Assembly (NCBI RefSeq): GCF_000815065.1
Contig: NZ_CP007585.1
Coordinates: 310,001-374,000 of the forward strand
DNA from: Mesomycoplasma flocculare ATCC 27399
GTDB lineage: Bacteria; Bacillota_I; Bacilli_A; Mycoplasmatales; Metamycoplasmataceae
Reading direction: 5' to 3'
Length of the DNA: 64,000 nucleotides
Shown: positions 33,754 through 46,590 of the stretch, piece by piece
How the letters are laid out: every line of letters begins with the position of its first letter
How positions within the stretch are numbered: position 1 is the first letter of the stretch
Made by a program: the position numbers and the translations under genes
Notes under the pieces: model-generated
The model's database searches: none
Seen by the model: the letters and a program-made list of their open reading frames with translations, nothing else
What the model was told of the DNA's origin: nothing

Positions 33754-35391
33754 TTATTTTAGATATGTTTTGTAAATCTCATCAACTAGGTTATAATCCT
33801 TAGTTCTTAGTGTAACACCAGATGACATATGCGAGGTTAGTCCGAATTGATCGTAAAAATAAGGCCCTATACTACTTACGCCTAAAATTGCTTTGTTTAA
33901 AAACGCAAGGGAACCATCAGCGTTAAAAATCCCGCTTCCTGATGCCCCCAGTCCGTTTGCAGCAAAAAATTTTGGTGTAATTACAGCAGAATTCTGTGGA
34001 TTTTTCGGATCTTGAGGGTCAGGTGTAAAATAAACTCCTTTAAAAATATTTTTTGAAATAAAATTTTGTGCCCAAAATAAACCAATTTTTGTTGTATAAT
34101 CAAAATTATCAAGTTCTCATATTTTATCAGAAATTTTGAGTTTGTCAAATTTTGAAATTTTTTCTCAGTATTTTTTAAATTCATTAAAACTTGATATAAA
34201 ATTATCAAGTGTTTCTCCCGTTGGTAGTTCAAATGAATTCAAAAATTCTTGCCCTTTGTCTTTAAAGTGTTTTATTAAATCTTCAATATTTTTAATGAAT
34301 TTTGCATAATTAAAATAAAAAACCGCAATATCTAAATTATTATTTTTAAAATCCTTATTTTCTTCAAAATAATTATCATACAAATTTTCCATGTACTTAT
34401 CTAACTCGTCGATTTTGCCTCAAGCGGGATTATACGGAAAATGTTTATCATCATACCATTTAATTTCTCAGAGTTTAAAAAGAATACGATTATCAAGTTC
34501 TTTAATTTTAGAATCATCATAGTATCGCATAAATTTTATATAACGAGGATTGATTTGGTCATTCTGGTCTTTTTTATTCATTAGTTTTCAAAAAGTTATA
34601 TGTGAATCACCAATAACGTGTTTATTAGTTAAAAAAGCTGCTTTTTCAGAATTAGCGTTTAAAAATACAGCTGTCCCTGCGCCAAAACGGATATTTCTTG
34701 TAAAAATATTAGCATATTTTACATTCTCTAGCAAATCGGATTTAAACCCAAATCAAGGGAGTTTATAGAAACTAGACCCCCCCCCCCAAGATAAATTAAA
34801 ATATGTATAAGGATTTTCTCGTGCTTTAATATCACTAACTAAATTAGGCGCTATATTTTTTAGCACATAAATATTTAGGTTTTCACTTTCTTGCCCTAAA
34901 AAAGTATTTTCATTCTCTTTTTTAATAATATTTCCCCAATTTTCAAGCTGATATTTATTATAAGTTGGAGGTATTGGGTTTAACGAGTTTTTGTCAGTTT
35001 GACTTGGGCTAAATTTTTTAAAATCGGTTTGACTAACTTGTGATAAAGAATCAGTATTAATTTTTAGCGAATTTTGATTTGCTTTAGTAAAATCCAAACT
35101 AGATTTTTTAGCGGAATTACTTGCAGTTTCAAGAGGAAAATCGTTTTTTGTGGTTTTCTTATCTTCTTTATTTTGGCTATTTAGCTCAGTTTTTTGGTCG
35201 TTTTTTTTAGTTTGGTTTGTTTTTGGGTTTTCATTTAAACTCAATTTATTTTCATTTTTGGCAGTTTCTTCATTTTTTATTTCAGTAGTGTTTTTTTTAG
35301 TTTGGCTAGTTTCGATTCTAGATGTGCAACTTAAAGCCAAAAAAGGACTCATAGTACTTAAAACAAGAAAGTATTTTGCGATTTTTTTCAT
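33754..35391 (-). CDS. DUF31-type lipoprotein, serine-protease-like, copy 2 (G11 tract)
   Basis: 545 aa, a paralogue of the next gene downstream with the same lipobox, 'FLTNKHVIGDS' and GLGASGSGIFN motifs (His near 257, Ser near 483). Between residues 202 and 205, 11 G in the coding sense (11 C at 34777-34787 on the plus strand) code W-G-G-G. The frame is intact now, but losing or gaining one base would truncate the protein before the putative protease domain. Slipped-strand switching is inference. Start ATG at 35391. Confidence 0.8.
34777..34787. repeat. C11/G11 homopolymer inside a surface lipoprotein gene
   Basis: Eleven C on the plus strand, the longest G/C run in the window, in an otherwise A/T-rich gene. 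It sits ahead of the catalytic-like motifs, so any change other than three bases removes them. Confidence 0.92.
35242..35391 (-). repeat. 150-base exact repeat, copy B
   Basis: Identical to 33423-33572 in copy 1. Recent duplication or gene conversion of the signal-peptide part is likely, since the rest of the proteins differ. Confidence 0.92.
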
Positions 35392-35517
35392 ATTAATTTC
35401 TTTTTGCCTTTAAATTTTTTTTGGGTTTTTAAATTTTTTTTATATATTATATATATTACATATTATAATTTTTCTATTTTAAAATCTAGCTGAAATTATA
35501 GCAGAAAAGGAGTTAAC

Positions 35518-37092
35518 ATGTTAATTAAAAGTTCGCGGAAGCTTGGATTCTTCGCCGCTTTATCAATGTTAGTTGGTTCGGTAGTTGGAATTGGGATTTT
35601 CTTTAAAAATAATAGTGTCGCAAATATAACTGAGCATAACGGTTATGCTTGGCTTTTTGCTTGAATTATCGGCGGATTAATTTCACTTTTTGCTGCAATT
35701 AATTTTTCTGAAATTAGCTTTTTAAAACAAACAAAATTAAACGGGCTTGCAAATTGAGCCTACCAAAGCGCTGGGAAAAAAGCAGGTTATTTAGTTTTGT
35801 TTAGTTATAGTTTTTATTATTTAGGAATATTAGCGCTAATTTTAGGGATTTTTTCCTCTGAGATTACAGTTTGGTTTATCCAAACTGCATCAGGGTCAGA
35901 AATTTTCTTACCTTTTTATTTACATTTACTAATTGGCGCAGTTTTTGTTGTTTTTTTTACAACACTTAATTATATATCGGTAAAAGTTTCAGGATATTTT
36001 GCGCTTGTTTCAACAATTTTGAAATTTATTCCGTTAGTTTTTGCTGTTTTTGCTGGCATTTTGTTTCCAAACACTTATAATGCAGCCGGATCTAATACTT
36101 TTTTAAATCCAGAAAAAAGCTTTAACTTTTCCAAATTGATTCTTGCTTTGCCAGCGGTTTTATTTGCCTATGATTCGTTTTTATCTGTTGGCTCAATTCA
36201 TAACAAAGTAGAAAACGCAAATAAAAGGGTTCCACTAATTATAACAGTTGGAATGATAATAATTGTAATTGTCTATACTTTAATTGGTTTGTCTTCTGCT
36301 TTGCATAATAAAGGCACAATAAATGATTTAATTCAGGACGTTTTTCCAAAAAGCGCCGAAAGATCAATTAGCATTTTTGTTGCATTTTTCTTATTAGTTT
36401 CTACATATGGTGTTACAAATTCGCTTAATGCCGCTTTTGTTAATCAAATTACTGATTTAGTTAAATTAAACGCAATTGTTGGTTCGGCTAGTTTAAAGAA
36501 AAAATTTAACGTGGAAAAAGTAACGATTTTTTACCTTTTTTCGATTTTATTTTTTTGGTCATTAATTGTTTATATACCCTCAATTGCAATTCCTTTCCCA
36601 AAATCTGATAATTCTGGACACGGTTTTGGTACAGACGTTCTTGTTGATGCGATGTCTAATTTTCCGTCGCTAATCTTTTTCGGTGTTTATATGACAATTA
36701 TTATTGCTTATTCGCGAAAAAAAAATCAACTTGTTGACAAATCAAAGCAAATTAATAAGTATTTATTCTGAATTGCAGCGGTAATTTCTTCTGTTTTAAT
36801 TTTTACCACAATAATCGCTTTTATTTATACACAAATTCAGGCGGTTGCTAATGATATAAATTCAAGTTCTGGCGCGGGTCTTTTTGCAGCTAATGGGCTA
36901 ATTTTAACTAATCTTGGAAATTTTTTAATATTTATTTTCCATTTGTTTATTTTTATCGCATTTTCTTTTATTAATTCTTATTTAATAAAAATAGTCGATA
37001 AAATCGATATTTTTAATAATTTTGAACAACGAGAAATTGAAATTTCGGAAATTATGCTAGACGAAATTTCAAATTCTAAACTAAATAATTAA
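35518..37092 (+). CDS. APC-family amino acid permease
   Basis: 524 aa, about 12-14 membrane helices. The first helix 'ALSMLVGSVVGIGIFFKN' is the APC superfamily substrate-binding motif. It imports an amino acid or exchanges amino acids; the substrate is not readable. AAAAGGAG precedes ATG at 35518. Stand-alone gene with a hairpin after it. Confidence 0.9.
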
Positions 37093-37141
37093 ATTTTTTG
37101 TCTTAGTTTTTAATCTAGTTTAAAATACTTAATTAAAATTT

Positions 37142-37170
37142 AAATAAGCGCTTTAATTTAGCGCTTATTT
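37142..37170 (+). terminator. Terminator after the amino acid permease
   Basis: AAATAAGCGCT and AGCGCTTATTT make an 11-bp stem with a 7-base loop, followed by TTATAAAA. It lies 50 bases after the stop. Confidence 0.7.
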
Positions 37171-37278
37171 TATAAAATAAAATAATTGATAAAAACTTTG
37201 GTTTTTTAGTAAAAAACGGAGGAAAGAATGTAAATTGTTTTCTTTTTTTGCTTTATTTACTTTTGCTAATACAAATTT

Positions 37279-38028
37279 TTAGATTGCTAATGAAACCAAA
37301 CCAAGAAAAACCCCGGCTAAACTTGGACCGATAATCGGGGTTCAGGCATAATTTAGACCAAAAATTTCTTTTCAATTTTTAACATTTGAAAATTCATGCC
37401 TTTTTTTCAAAATTAGCACTACAAAAAGAAAATATACTAATCTTGGTCCTAAATCTCGAGCTGGATTAATTGCATAACCAGTGGAAGACCCTAGCGAAAG
37501 TCCAATTGAGAGCACAACAAGCGCGATAATAAGGGCTTGGAATGTTGAAAATGTTGACCCTAAAAGAAAAATTCCCGCAAGCAAAACAATAGTACCAATA
37601 AATTCGTATAAAAAATTAGTAAGATATGATTTTGTATAAACCGGAATTGTATGATGGCAAGATGCAATAATTTTGGCTTTTGTTTCCTTTATATGAGTTC
37701 AGTTTATTATATTTAAAAGCAACTGGCCAACAATTGCGCCGAAAATTTCAAAAGGAATAAGAGCTAATAATTCTACATTTTTTTGATTTATTGCAAAAAA
37801 AATCGAAACAGCCGGATTTAAATGAGCAACTGAGTTATTAGGGCTAATTCCATTTGCGATAATAATTCCTAAAAGCACACTAAGGGCTCAACCAAGCGTG
37901 ATTATAATTCATTTTCCTGATTGATTTGCAAACATTTTGCTTGCATTTACACTGTAATTTACACCATTTCCAAGTAAAATTAGCGTTGTAGTGCCAAGAA
38001 ATTCTGATAAAAAAATAAGACTTTGCAT
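37279..38028 (-). CDS. glpF: Glycerol uptake facilitator (MIP channel)
   Basis: 249 aa, six membrane helices. Both half-helix motifs are present: AHLNPAVS and 'YAINPARDLGPR', the latter with the Asp of the glycerol-conducting subgroup. Lies 17 bases after glpK on the same strand, so glycerol is taken up and phosphorylated at once. One TGA-Trp splits it. Confidence 0.93.
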
Positions 38029-38045
38029 GTAATTTTTCCTTTAGT

Positions 38046-39578
<1,533 letters not shown>

Positions 39579-39722
39579 AATCAAACACCCTTCCATTTTT
39601 TAAATATATAAAAATTATATAATACTGGTTTACAAACTATAAAAAAAGCAAAAATTTATATTATTAAAAATTTTATGAAAATAAAATTTTAATTTTTTAA
39701 CAAAAACCAGATTTTTTAATAT

Positions 39723-39760
39723 TTTTTTATATAAATAATTTTTTTTATATAAATAATTTA
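39723..39760. repeat. Tandem 18-base direct repeat before the TPP riboswitch
   Basis: TTTTTTATATAAATAATT occurs twice in a row just upstream of the promoter of p37. This is low-complexity A/T DNA, so significance is limited. Confidence 0.6.
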
Positions 39761-39777
39761 TAATTTCAGTTTTTTGT

Positions 39778-39783
39778 TATAAT
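39778..39783 (+). promoter_or_regulatory. Promoter -10 box of the p37 operon
   Basis: TATAAT, 9 bases before the predicted riboswitch 5' end. No good -35 box is seen, as is common in mycoplasmas. Confidence 0.6.
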
Positions 39784-39792
39784 TTAAAAATT

Positions 39793-39873
39793 GGTAAACA
39801 GGGGTGTCCAATTTTTGGGCTGAGAAAAACTCTTATTAGCTGGTCTAGGTAATTCTAGCGTAGCGAGTTTGTC
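39793..39873 (+). promoter_or_regulatory. TPP riboswitch (THI element) upstream of p37
   Basis: The conserved blocks occur in order: AACAGGGGTG, GGGCTGAGA, then 'GCTGGTCTAGGTAATTCTAG' followed by CGTAGCGA. The CTAG..CTAG P4/P5 hairpin and a closing stem GGTAAAC/GTTTGTC (7 bp with two G-T) fit the thi-box. It lies 65 bases before the start of the p37 lipoprotein gene, whose M. hyorhinis counterpart binds thiamine pyrophosphate. No clear terminator follows, so control of translation is more likely than attenuation; that is inference. Confidence 0.85.
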
Positions 39874-39938
39874 ATTTTTCTTAAATAAATCGTCATAAAG
39901 CGCCTTAGTTTACTGATTTTTAAAGGGAAAACTGATTT

Positions 39939-41204
39939 ATGATGGTGTGAATAAATAATTTTAATTTAAAAAAGACAAAAAAATTTAGAAAAATTATTTT
40001 TTTGTCTTTTTTTATGGCTAGTTCTATACTTTTTGTTGCAGCAGGATGTGAAAACAAAATGGCAAAAACTGCAAATAAAATAAATGATCTTGAAAAAAAT
40101 TGAGATCAAAAAGTAAATCTTGGTTTAGGACAAAGTTGGTTTGCAGTAAAATCAAAAGATCCTGACCGAGTTGCTAAATTTTTAAAAAATTTAAAAACCG
40201 AATTTAACAAATTAAAAAATGCAAATTCTAAAACAAGGAATTTGCCTGATGTTGATTTTGATTTTGTTGGAATTGAAGATTCCAAAACAAAAATCAGCCA
40301 ACTAAAATCGTCGAATAATTCCCATACAGCAATTGATTTTGCAATTTCTGATGCAATAACAACAATAGAAGAAGACCCTGAAAAAGAACTTTATAATGGT
40401 CTTCAGACTTTAACTTGAGCTTTTAAAAATAGTTTAGACAATCCAATTTTTTACAAAGATGGCTCTAAAAACGATCCTTTGCGTAAATCAGCAAAACAAT
40501 TAGACAACCTTTTTAACAAAATTCCTTACAATGAGTGGTCAAATAAAAAAAACGATCCCCAAAAATGGGATGGAATTGCTTACCGATTTTTATATGATGA
40601 GATAAACCCAAAGCGATTAATTTCATACTATCGGGGCATGATTATGATTGCTGGTGATGAAAATGTTCGCAATGAAATAAAAAAAGCCTGAGATGAAAAA
40701 GATTGAGAAAAATTCCGTAATTTTGGAATTATTCACGGAAAATTAACTTCAGCTGGAAAATTCAAAATGCAAAATTTTATTATTAAAAAGCATTTTAAAA
40801 ACAACTTAAAGGCAAGAACTATTAATGAAGACAGAAAAAATCACCCCGATAAATATTTACAAGCAGAAGGATCTGTAATTGGCCAGGATCCAAAATATAA
40901 AATTGCCTTCGATGATGAAGCTTCTTTTGCCTGAACTGAAAGTACAAAAGATGGAAAACAGTATACTTTAAATAAAAAAGATGGAAAAATTGAGATTTTT
41001 ATCCTAACAAATCCAGCTTCATATGATATTGGTTCGTTCCGCCCAGGTTTTAATAGAATTCAAGCCAATATGATTTCAGAGGCTTTTGTCAATCTTGCTA
41101 AAAACGGAAGGGACACTTACGGTCAAAATGTTGGTTATAATGGTTATAGAAAAATAAATCAAACCGACCCTGAATTCCGTAGAATATATGAAAAATCAAA
41201 GTAA
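39939..41204 (+). CDS. p37: P37/Cypl-type thiamine pyrophosphate-binding lipoprotein
   Basis: 421 aa. Signal peptide ending FVAAGC makes it a lipoprotein. The residues after it match the P37 (Cypl) binding protein of M. hyorhinis: for example GSFRPGFNRIQANMI, 'QNVGYNGYRKI'. That protein binds thiamine pyrophosphate. First gene of a p37-p29-p69 transporter, under a THI-box riboswitch, so both the ligand and the control agree. ATG at 39939; the end overlaps the next gene by 17 bases. Confidence 0.9.
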
Positions 41205-41958
41205 AAATTTATGTATTAGTTTTAAAAATTTTTCTTATAGTCATAGTAAAAAAGCTAAAAATTTAGTTAGCAATCTTAATTTTAAACTTTGTAGCGGTGA
41301 TATTTTGTTTATAATTGGTCCAAGCGGGGTAGGAAAAACATCCTTTTTTCTTGCGCTTTTTCAAGATATTTTTGTAACAGGGCAATTAATTTGGCAAGGC
41401 AAAAATTTACTAAAAGAGAAAAAAGCTGTGAAAAAAAAGTTTGCAAAATCAATAGGGTTTTTAAGCCAGATTCCAACTTCTATTAGTTTTCAAAGTGTTT
41501 ATACAAATTTAGCAAAAAGTTTGGCAACTTATAAAAATTTTTTCTACAGTTTATTTGCAATACCAACAAAAAAACAACGCTTACAAATTTGTCAAATTCT
41601 TACCCGACTTGGATTATATGAAAAAATTTATACGATTTTTCAAGATTTATCAGGTGGCCAGCAGCAACGAGTTGAGGTTGCAAAACTTATGTTGCAAAAA
41701 CCAAAAATTATCCTTGCAGATGAGCCAATTTCAGCGCTTGATCCAAAAACTGCAACAAAAATTATTGATTTAATTATTGAATTTGGAAAAAAAAATAATT
41801 CAATTACATTAATTATATCTCATGATATTTTTTTGCTAAAAAATTATAATGAAAAAATTTTGCTAATCAATGAAGGCCAAGGTCGATTTTTTAATTCGTT
41901 TTCAGAAATTGATAAAAATGAGATTGATTCCATTTTTGGCAAGGAAAATAGTGAATAA
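41188..41958 (+). CDS. p29: P29 ABC transporter ATP-binding protein
   Basis: 256 aa. Walker A GPSGVGKTS, Q-loop FLSQ, signature LSGGQQQR, Walker B IILADEPIS, H-loop ISHD. It powers uptake through P69 with P37 as receptor. Start ATG 41188 lies 17 bases inside p37. Confidence 0.92.
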   Translation: MKNQSKNLCISFKNFSYSHSKKAKNLVSNLNFKLCSGDILFIIGPSGVGKTSFFLALFQDIFVTGQLIWQGKNLLKEKKAVKKKFAKSIGFLSQIPTSISFQSVYTNLAKSLATYKNFFYSLFAIPTKKQRLQICQILTRLGLYEKIYTIFQDLSGGQQQRVEVAKLMLQKPKIILADEPISALDPKTATKIIDLIIEFGKKNNSITLIISHDIFLLKNYNEKILLINEGQGRFFNSFSEIDKNEIDSIFGKENSE

Positions 41959-43648
41959 TTTAGCTCAAAAAAACCAAAATAAGAACCTCAAAAGAACAAA
42001 AATTGTACTTTTTTCAATTTTTATAGTGCTGTTTATTATTTCCTTTTATTCAATTTTTTCAAAAATTAACACAAATGGCTGAAAAGTTTTTCAAAGAAAT
42101 CTAGGCGATTTATTTAGATTTTCAAATATTCACCCTTATTATAGTGATTCTCTTTTTAATTTAAGCTTTGAATTTTTATGAATTACGATAAAATATACAT
42201 TATCTGGGACTTTTTTTGGGACAATTTTTGCATTTATTACAGCATTTCTTAGCTCGCAGTTTATCAAGAATAAGTTTTTACAAATTATTATCTGATGAGT
42301 TATTATAATTTTAAAATGCTTCCCAATTCCTTTTGTAATTGATCCATTTCGCTTAATTTTCGCTCCTAAATTAGCAGCTTTTTTAATTATTTTTTGATTT
42401 ACCTGAATTTGACTACACCGTTATTTTTATTCTTTTTTAAATTCTCTTGATTTAAACAGTTATAAAAAAGTTACTATGAAAGGCCAAAATCGATTTTTTG
42501 CCTTTAAAAATGAAATTCTACCTTTTGTAGTTAATAAATTTTTTGCTCTTTTTTTGTTTAGTTTCGAGGCAAATGTTCGTTGGACAACTATTATTTCTGC
42601 AACTGGGTTAATGGGAATCGGCACACTAATCAATGATGGGCTGCAAAATTCTGCACTGGGTTGAAGAATCGTTGGAATTCCACTATTAGTTCTTTTATTT
42701 TTTTCTTTAATTCTCGAGTTTTTAGCTATATTTTTTAACAAATTTATTTTATATAAAAAATCTATTGGAATTCAACAAAAAAATCTAATTACCTTATGAA
42801 TAAAGACCAATTATGACCGTGTTTTAAAGGTTTGTTTTGTAATTTTTGTACTAATTTTAACGATTGTTAGCCTTAATGATATTAAAAATTGGGCAATAAA
42901 CACTTATCAGCTTAACCGATTTTTTAATTCATTATTTGTATTTGACTCAGGTGTTTTTATTCTTGGAAAACTAGATAATCCGATTTACATGATTTTTGAT
43001 CTTTTTGCTCAAATTATAGTTTGTGTTTCGATAATTTCGCTTGCTTCAATTTTTATGGCGATTATGTCTAATGAAAAATTGAATCATTTTTCAAAATGAA
43101 TAATTTATAAGTTTTTCTTAAATCTTTTTCGCATAACACCAGCAATTATTATTTTTTATCTTTTTCTTAGCTTTACAATTCGCCCAATTTTATGAGCGGC
43201 AATTTTGGTAGGATTTAATAATGGAATAATGCTGGCAAAAAAGCTAAATGAAACAATAAATTCAATTGATTGACAAAAATATAAACTTTTAAGATTATCA
43301 CAATGAAGCAAAACAAAAACAATATTTCACTATGTTTTACCTTCAATTTCTAAAGAATACTTTAAATATTTAACCGTTGAAATTTCAAATTCAGTGCATG
43401 ATTTGTTATTTTATGGAATTTTTGGCGGTTCTTTGTTAGGTTTAAAAATTTCAACGCTTTCACAAACCGGAATCGCAGGGGATAGACCGGGGTTTTTCAC
43501 ATATTCCTGAATTGCCTGGTTTTTAATTTTAATTATAGAAATAACTATAATTACAATAGAGAAAGCTTATTTTAAAAAATTTTTATACTTTAGTAAAAAG
43601 ATTTCAAATTTAATACTAAAAAAATTTGCAGGAAAAAAGGTTTTTTAA
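41951..43648 (+). CDS. p69: P69 permease of the P37 transporter
   Basis: 565 aa from GTG 41951, which overlaps the p29 stop by 8 bases. More than ten membrane helices, with the permease EAA-like loops 'GLMGIGTLINDGL' and, in the second half, 'LPSISKEYFKYLTVEISNS'. The gene looks like two PhnE/BPD-type permease halves joined in one protein. Last gene of the operon. Confidence 0.88.
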
Positions 43649-43765
43649 TTTTTTAATTATACAAATTTTTGTGTTTTTATATATTTAAAAAAAGAAAAGT
43701 AACCAATTTTTCCTATTTTTTTCTTTTTTTTAGCAAAAGCTTTACAAAAAATTAAATTTATATAA

Positions 43766-44242
43766 ATGAAAAAAACGCAAATGGTTTGTTTGATTATTTT
43801 AGTTGGCGCGTTAAGTAGTTTTGGTTATTTAGCCTATAAATTACAATCACATATTGCTCCTGCCAAACAAGTTGCAATTACTATTTTGAAAGGCGTACGC
43901 AATCCAGGGACAAAATTTTTTAACTATGGCGTAAAGTGAGGCAAAATTTTTCAAGAATTCGATATTATTCCTGGTTATGATATTGGAAAATATAACTTGG
44001 AAGCAAAGGTCACAATTGATCAGCAAGTCGAACTAAATACGGTTGGGTTTAGAACAAAATTAGAAAAAATTGCAATAAAAAATGCGGAAAAATTAAAAAT
44101 TAGCCGCGAGATAGTCGCGAAAATCCGCTCATTTTTAAAAAGCAAAAAGAACAAAAAACTGACTTGGAAAGAATTAGAGTGAAATCTAGAAATTGACTCA
44201 GAAACTTTAAGAACGCTGCAAGAAAATTTTATTCTTGACTAA
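43766..44242 (+). CDS. comEA: ComEA-like DNA-binding membrane protein
   Basis: 158 aa. One N-terminal membrane helix (MVCLIILVGALSSFGYLAY). Then 'VAITILKGVRNPGTKFFNYG' resembles the SLBB strand of ComEA, and later VELNTVGF resembles the helix-hairpin-helix entry of ComEA, which in competent bacteria binds incoming DNA outside the membrane. The hairpin is not a perfect match. The next genes, comEC and holA, are in the order found in Bacillus, which supports the call. Confidence 0.7.
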
Positions 44243-45546
44243 CGGTTTTTCTTAGCTTAATTTTTTTTATTTTAGTAATTGATAAATTTAGCGTTTTATG
44301 AATAATTTTATTGTTTTTTTTAATTTTTTTTCTAATTATACTTTCAGAGTTTAGAAAAATTCTGATATTTCTTTTTTTAGCAGCAATTTTTTTGATAATT
44401 TATTGAATAATGCTACCAAAAATTGATAATGAGCAAGTTAGTTTTGAAGCAAAAGTAATTGATAAAGTTAGTTTTGGAAATTTTGTTGACTTTAAAGGAA
44501 ACAAAGTATTTATTAAAAACACAAATCACGAAATTGGCACTAATTTATGACTTAGTGGCAGATTGACAATAGTACAAAATCAATCCGGATTTGATTTAGT
44601 AACATATCTAAAATCCAAAGGTTCGCTTTTAGTTTTAGACAATCCAAAAGTGACTGTCCTTAAAACAAGCGCAAATATATTCGCAAAAATTCGACATTTT
44701 TTTCCAATAGAGAGCAAGTATTCAAAACAATTAATACCAATGATTTTTCTAGCAGAAGCCCCGTCAGAAGCAAAAAATTTTAAAAAATCGCTAGTTTATC
44801 TTGGAGTTTATCAAATTTTTGTAATTTCTGGTTTTCATATTAACATCTTTAAACAAGCAATTTTTGGAGTTTCTAAAATTTTTAAAATTAAAGCTTACAT
44901 ATATAAGCCAATATTTTTTGCTTTTTTATTATTCCAATTATTTCTTTTTAATTTTGCAATTTCATTTTTACGGGGTTTTGTTTTTTGAGGTCTAATCGAG
45001 ATTAACAAACTGTTTTTGAATAAAAAATTCAATAAAATTGAATTATTATCAATTACTGGGATAATAATTTTATTAACAAACCCACTAATTTTTTATTCAA
45101 TTGGTTTTGTGTTAACGTTTACAATGACTTTTGTTATTTTAATCATAAACCAGATAAAATTAACAAAAAAATGGAATAAATGAATAACTCAATTTTTATT
45201 TGTTAATTTTTTCAGTGCGATTTTTTCAATGTTTTTAAATTCGCAATATAATTTTATGGCGCCAATAAATATCGCGATATTTACGCCATTTTTTACGTTT
45301 TTGTACACAAATTTACTCTTATTTATTTTCAACCCTACAATTATTGAGTGAATTTGTAAAAATTTTATTCAAACTGTAGAATATATAACTGAGTTCCAAT
45401 TTTTAACTTGAGATATTAAACCTAACTTATTTTTTATAATTTTTTCTTGTATAATTTCGTTAATATGTTTTTTGTCTTTGGAAGCGACAATTACATTGTC
45501 CAAAAAAAAATTTCAACTATCACAAAATCCAAAAACACTGAAGTAA
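44179..45546 (+). CDS. comEC: ComEC/Rec2-family DNA channel protein
   Basis: About 455 aa from GTG 44179 (start uncertain; no ATG in frame nearby) to TAA 45546. It begins with two or three helices, an OB-like segment ('FEAKVIDKVSFGNF'), then MIFLAEAPSEAKNF and 'LGVYQIFVISGFHINIF', which is the signature region of ComEC. Seven or more helices follow. The C-terminal beta-lactamase-like domain of longer ComECs is missing. In competent bacteria ComEC carries single-stranded DNA across the membrane. Overlaps comEA by 64 bases and holA by 82. Confidence 0.82.
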
Positions 45547-46394
45547 TTAATTTTTTTAACACTGATTCATATGAATTTATTAAAGAAATTATTACAAAAT
45601 TTTCTCTTTTTGAAAATGAAAAAACCTTTATTTTTAATGATTTTTTATACTTTTCAACCGAAAGTAAAGCTAACCAGCTTTTAATCTCGAAAATTAAAAA
45701 TACTAAAAACACAATTATTTTTAAATATATGCTTAACGAAAAAAACACTCTTACCAATATTAAAAATTCAATAATTTATAAATCTTTTTCAACAATTTCC
45801 AAAATAATTGAAACTTCAGAAATTAATCAGGAAAATATTGTTGAGTTTATCAAAAATGAGCTTAATGATTTAAAAATTGGTTTAAATCCAAGCCAAATTA
45901 TAGAACTCGAATCACGATTGCCTTTTAATGGTCTGATAATTCATAGCGAAATTCTAAAATTGCAAACCTTAAATACGCCTATAAATTCTGAACTAATACA
46001 TAATTTAATCAGTGATTATTCCACTCATTCAACTTGAGGTTTTATTAATTCATTTGTTAGTTTAGATTTGAAAAATACTCTAAGATTTTACAGGCAAAAA
46101 TTATTAGAAGGGCAAAGTCTAAACTTGTTAATCGGGCAGATAAATGCAAAATTATCGCTTAGTTTTTTTGTTTATTTGAAAAAAAAAGCTGGGCTTAGTG
46201 ACTTGGAAATTTGCAACAAAATGGGAATTTCCAAGTTACAAATAAACAAAGCAACAGACTTATGCAACAAAATTGGAATTGTTAAACTTGAGAATATGAT
46301 AATAAAACTTGCAAAATTAGATTCCCAAATTAAAAAATCACTAGTTAATGACAAGTTAGCCTTTGAACTTTATATTCTTGATTTAATTCATTAG
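45465..46394 (+). CDS. holA: DNA polymerase III delta subunit
   Basis: 309 aa from ATG 45465 (a TTG 18 bases upstream is in frame). MFFVFGSDNYIVQKK matches the N-terminus of delta, and 'LIHNLISDYSTHSTWGFINS' plus 'LLIGQINAKLSLSFFVYL' match the lid and collar. Delta opens the sliding clamp in the clamp loader. It follows comEC as in Bacillus (yqeN). Overlap with comEC is 82 bases. Confidence 0.85.
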
Positions 46395-46495
46395 TCGGAT
46401 TGTTGAAAAAAGTTACAAGAAAACGGGAAAACACTTAAATTGGCAAATAAATTTCGCAAGACTAAATTTTAATCCATTGTAATTAATAATCCGCT

Positions 46496-46514
46496 AAAAA
46501 AAAAAAAAAAAAAA
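46496..46514. repeat. A19 tract
   Basis: Nineteen A on the plus strand between holA and the res remnant, in a 196-base stretch with no gene. Confidence 0.9.
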
Positions 46515-46590
46515 CCGTGGGGGAAAAATTGTGGGAAAAATAACGGATATAAACTAATTTATAATTTTTAGATTTGATCTCCGATAAAAA

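Noticed and set aside
46395-46590. Possible rpsT after holA, as in Bacillus
   Set aside because: No S20-like frame could be read; only A/T-rich sequence with an A19 tract is present.
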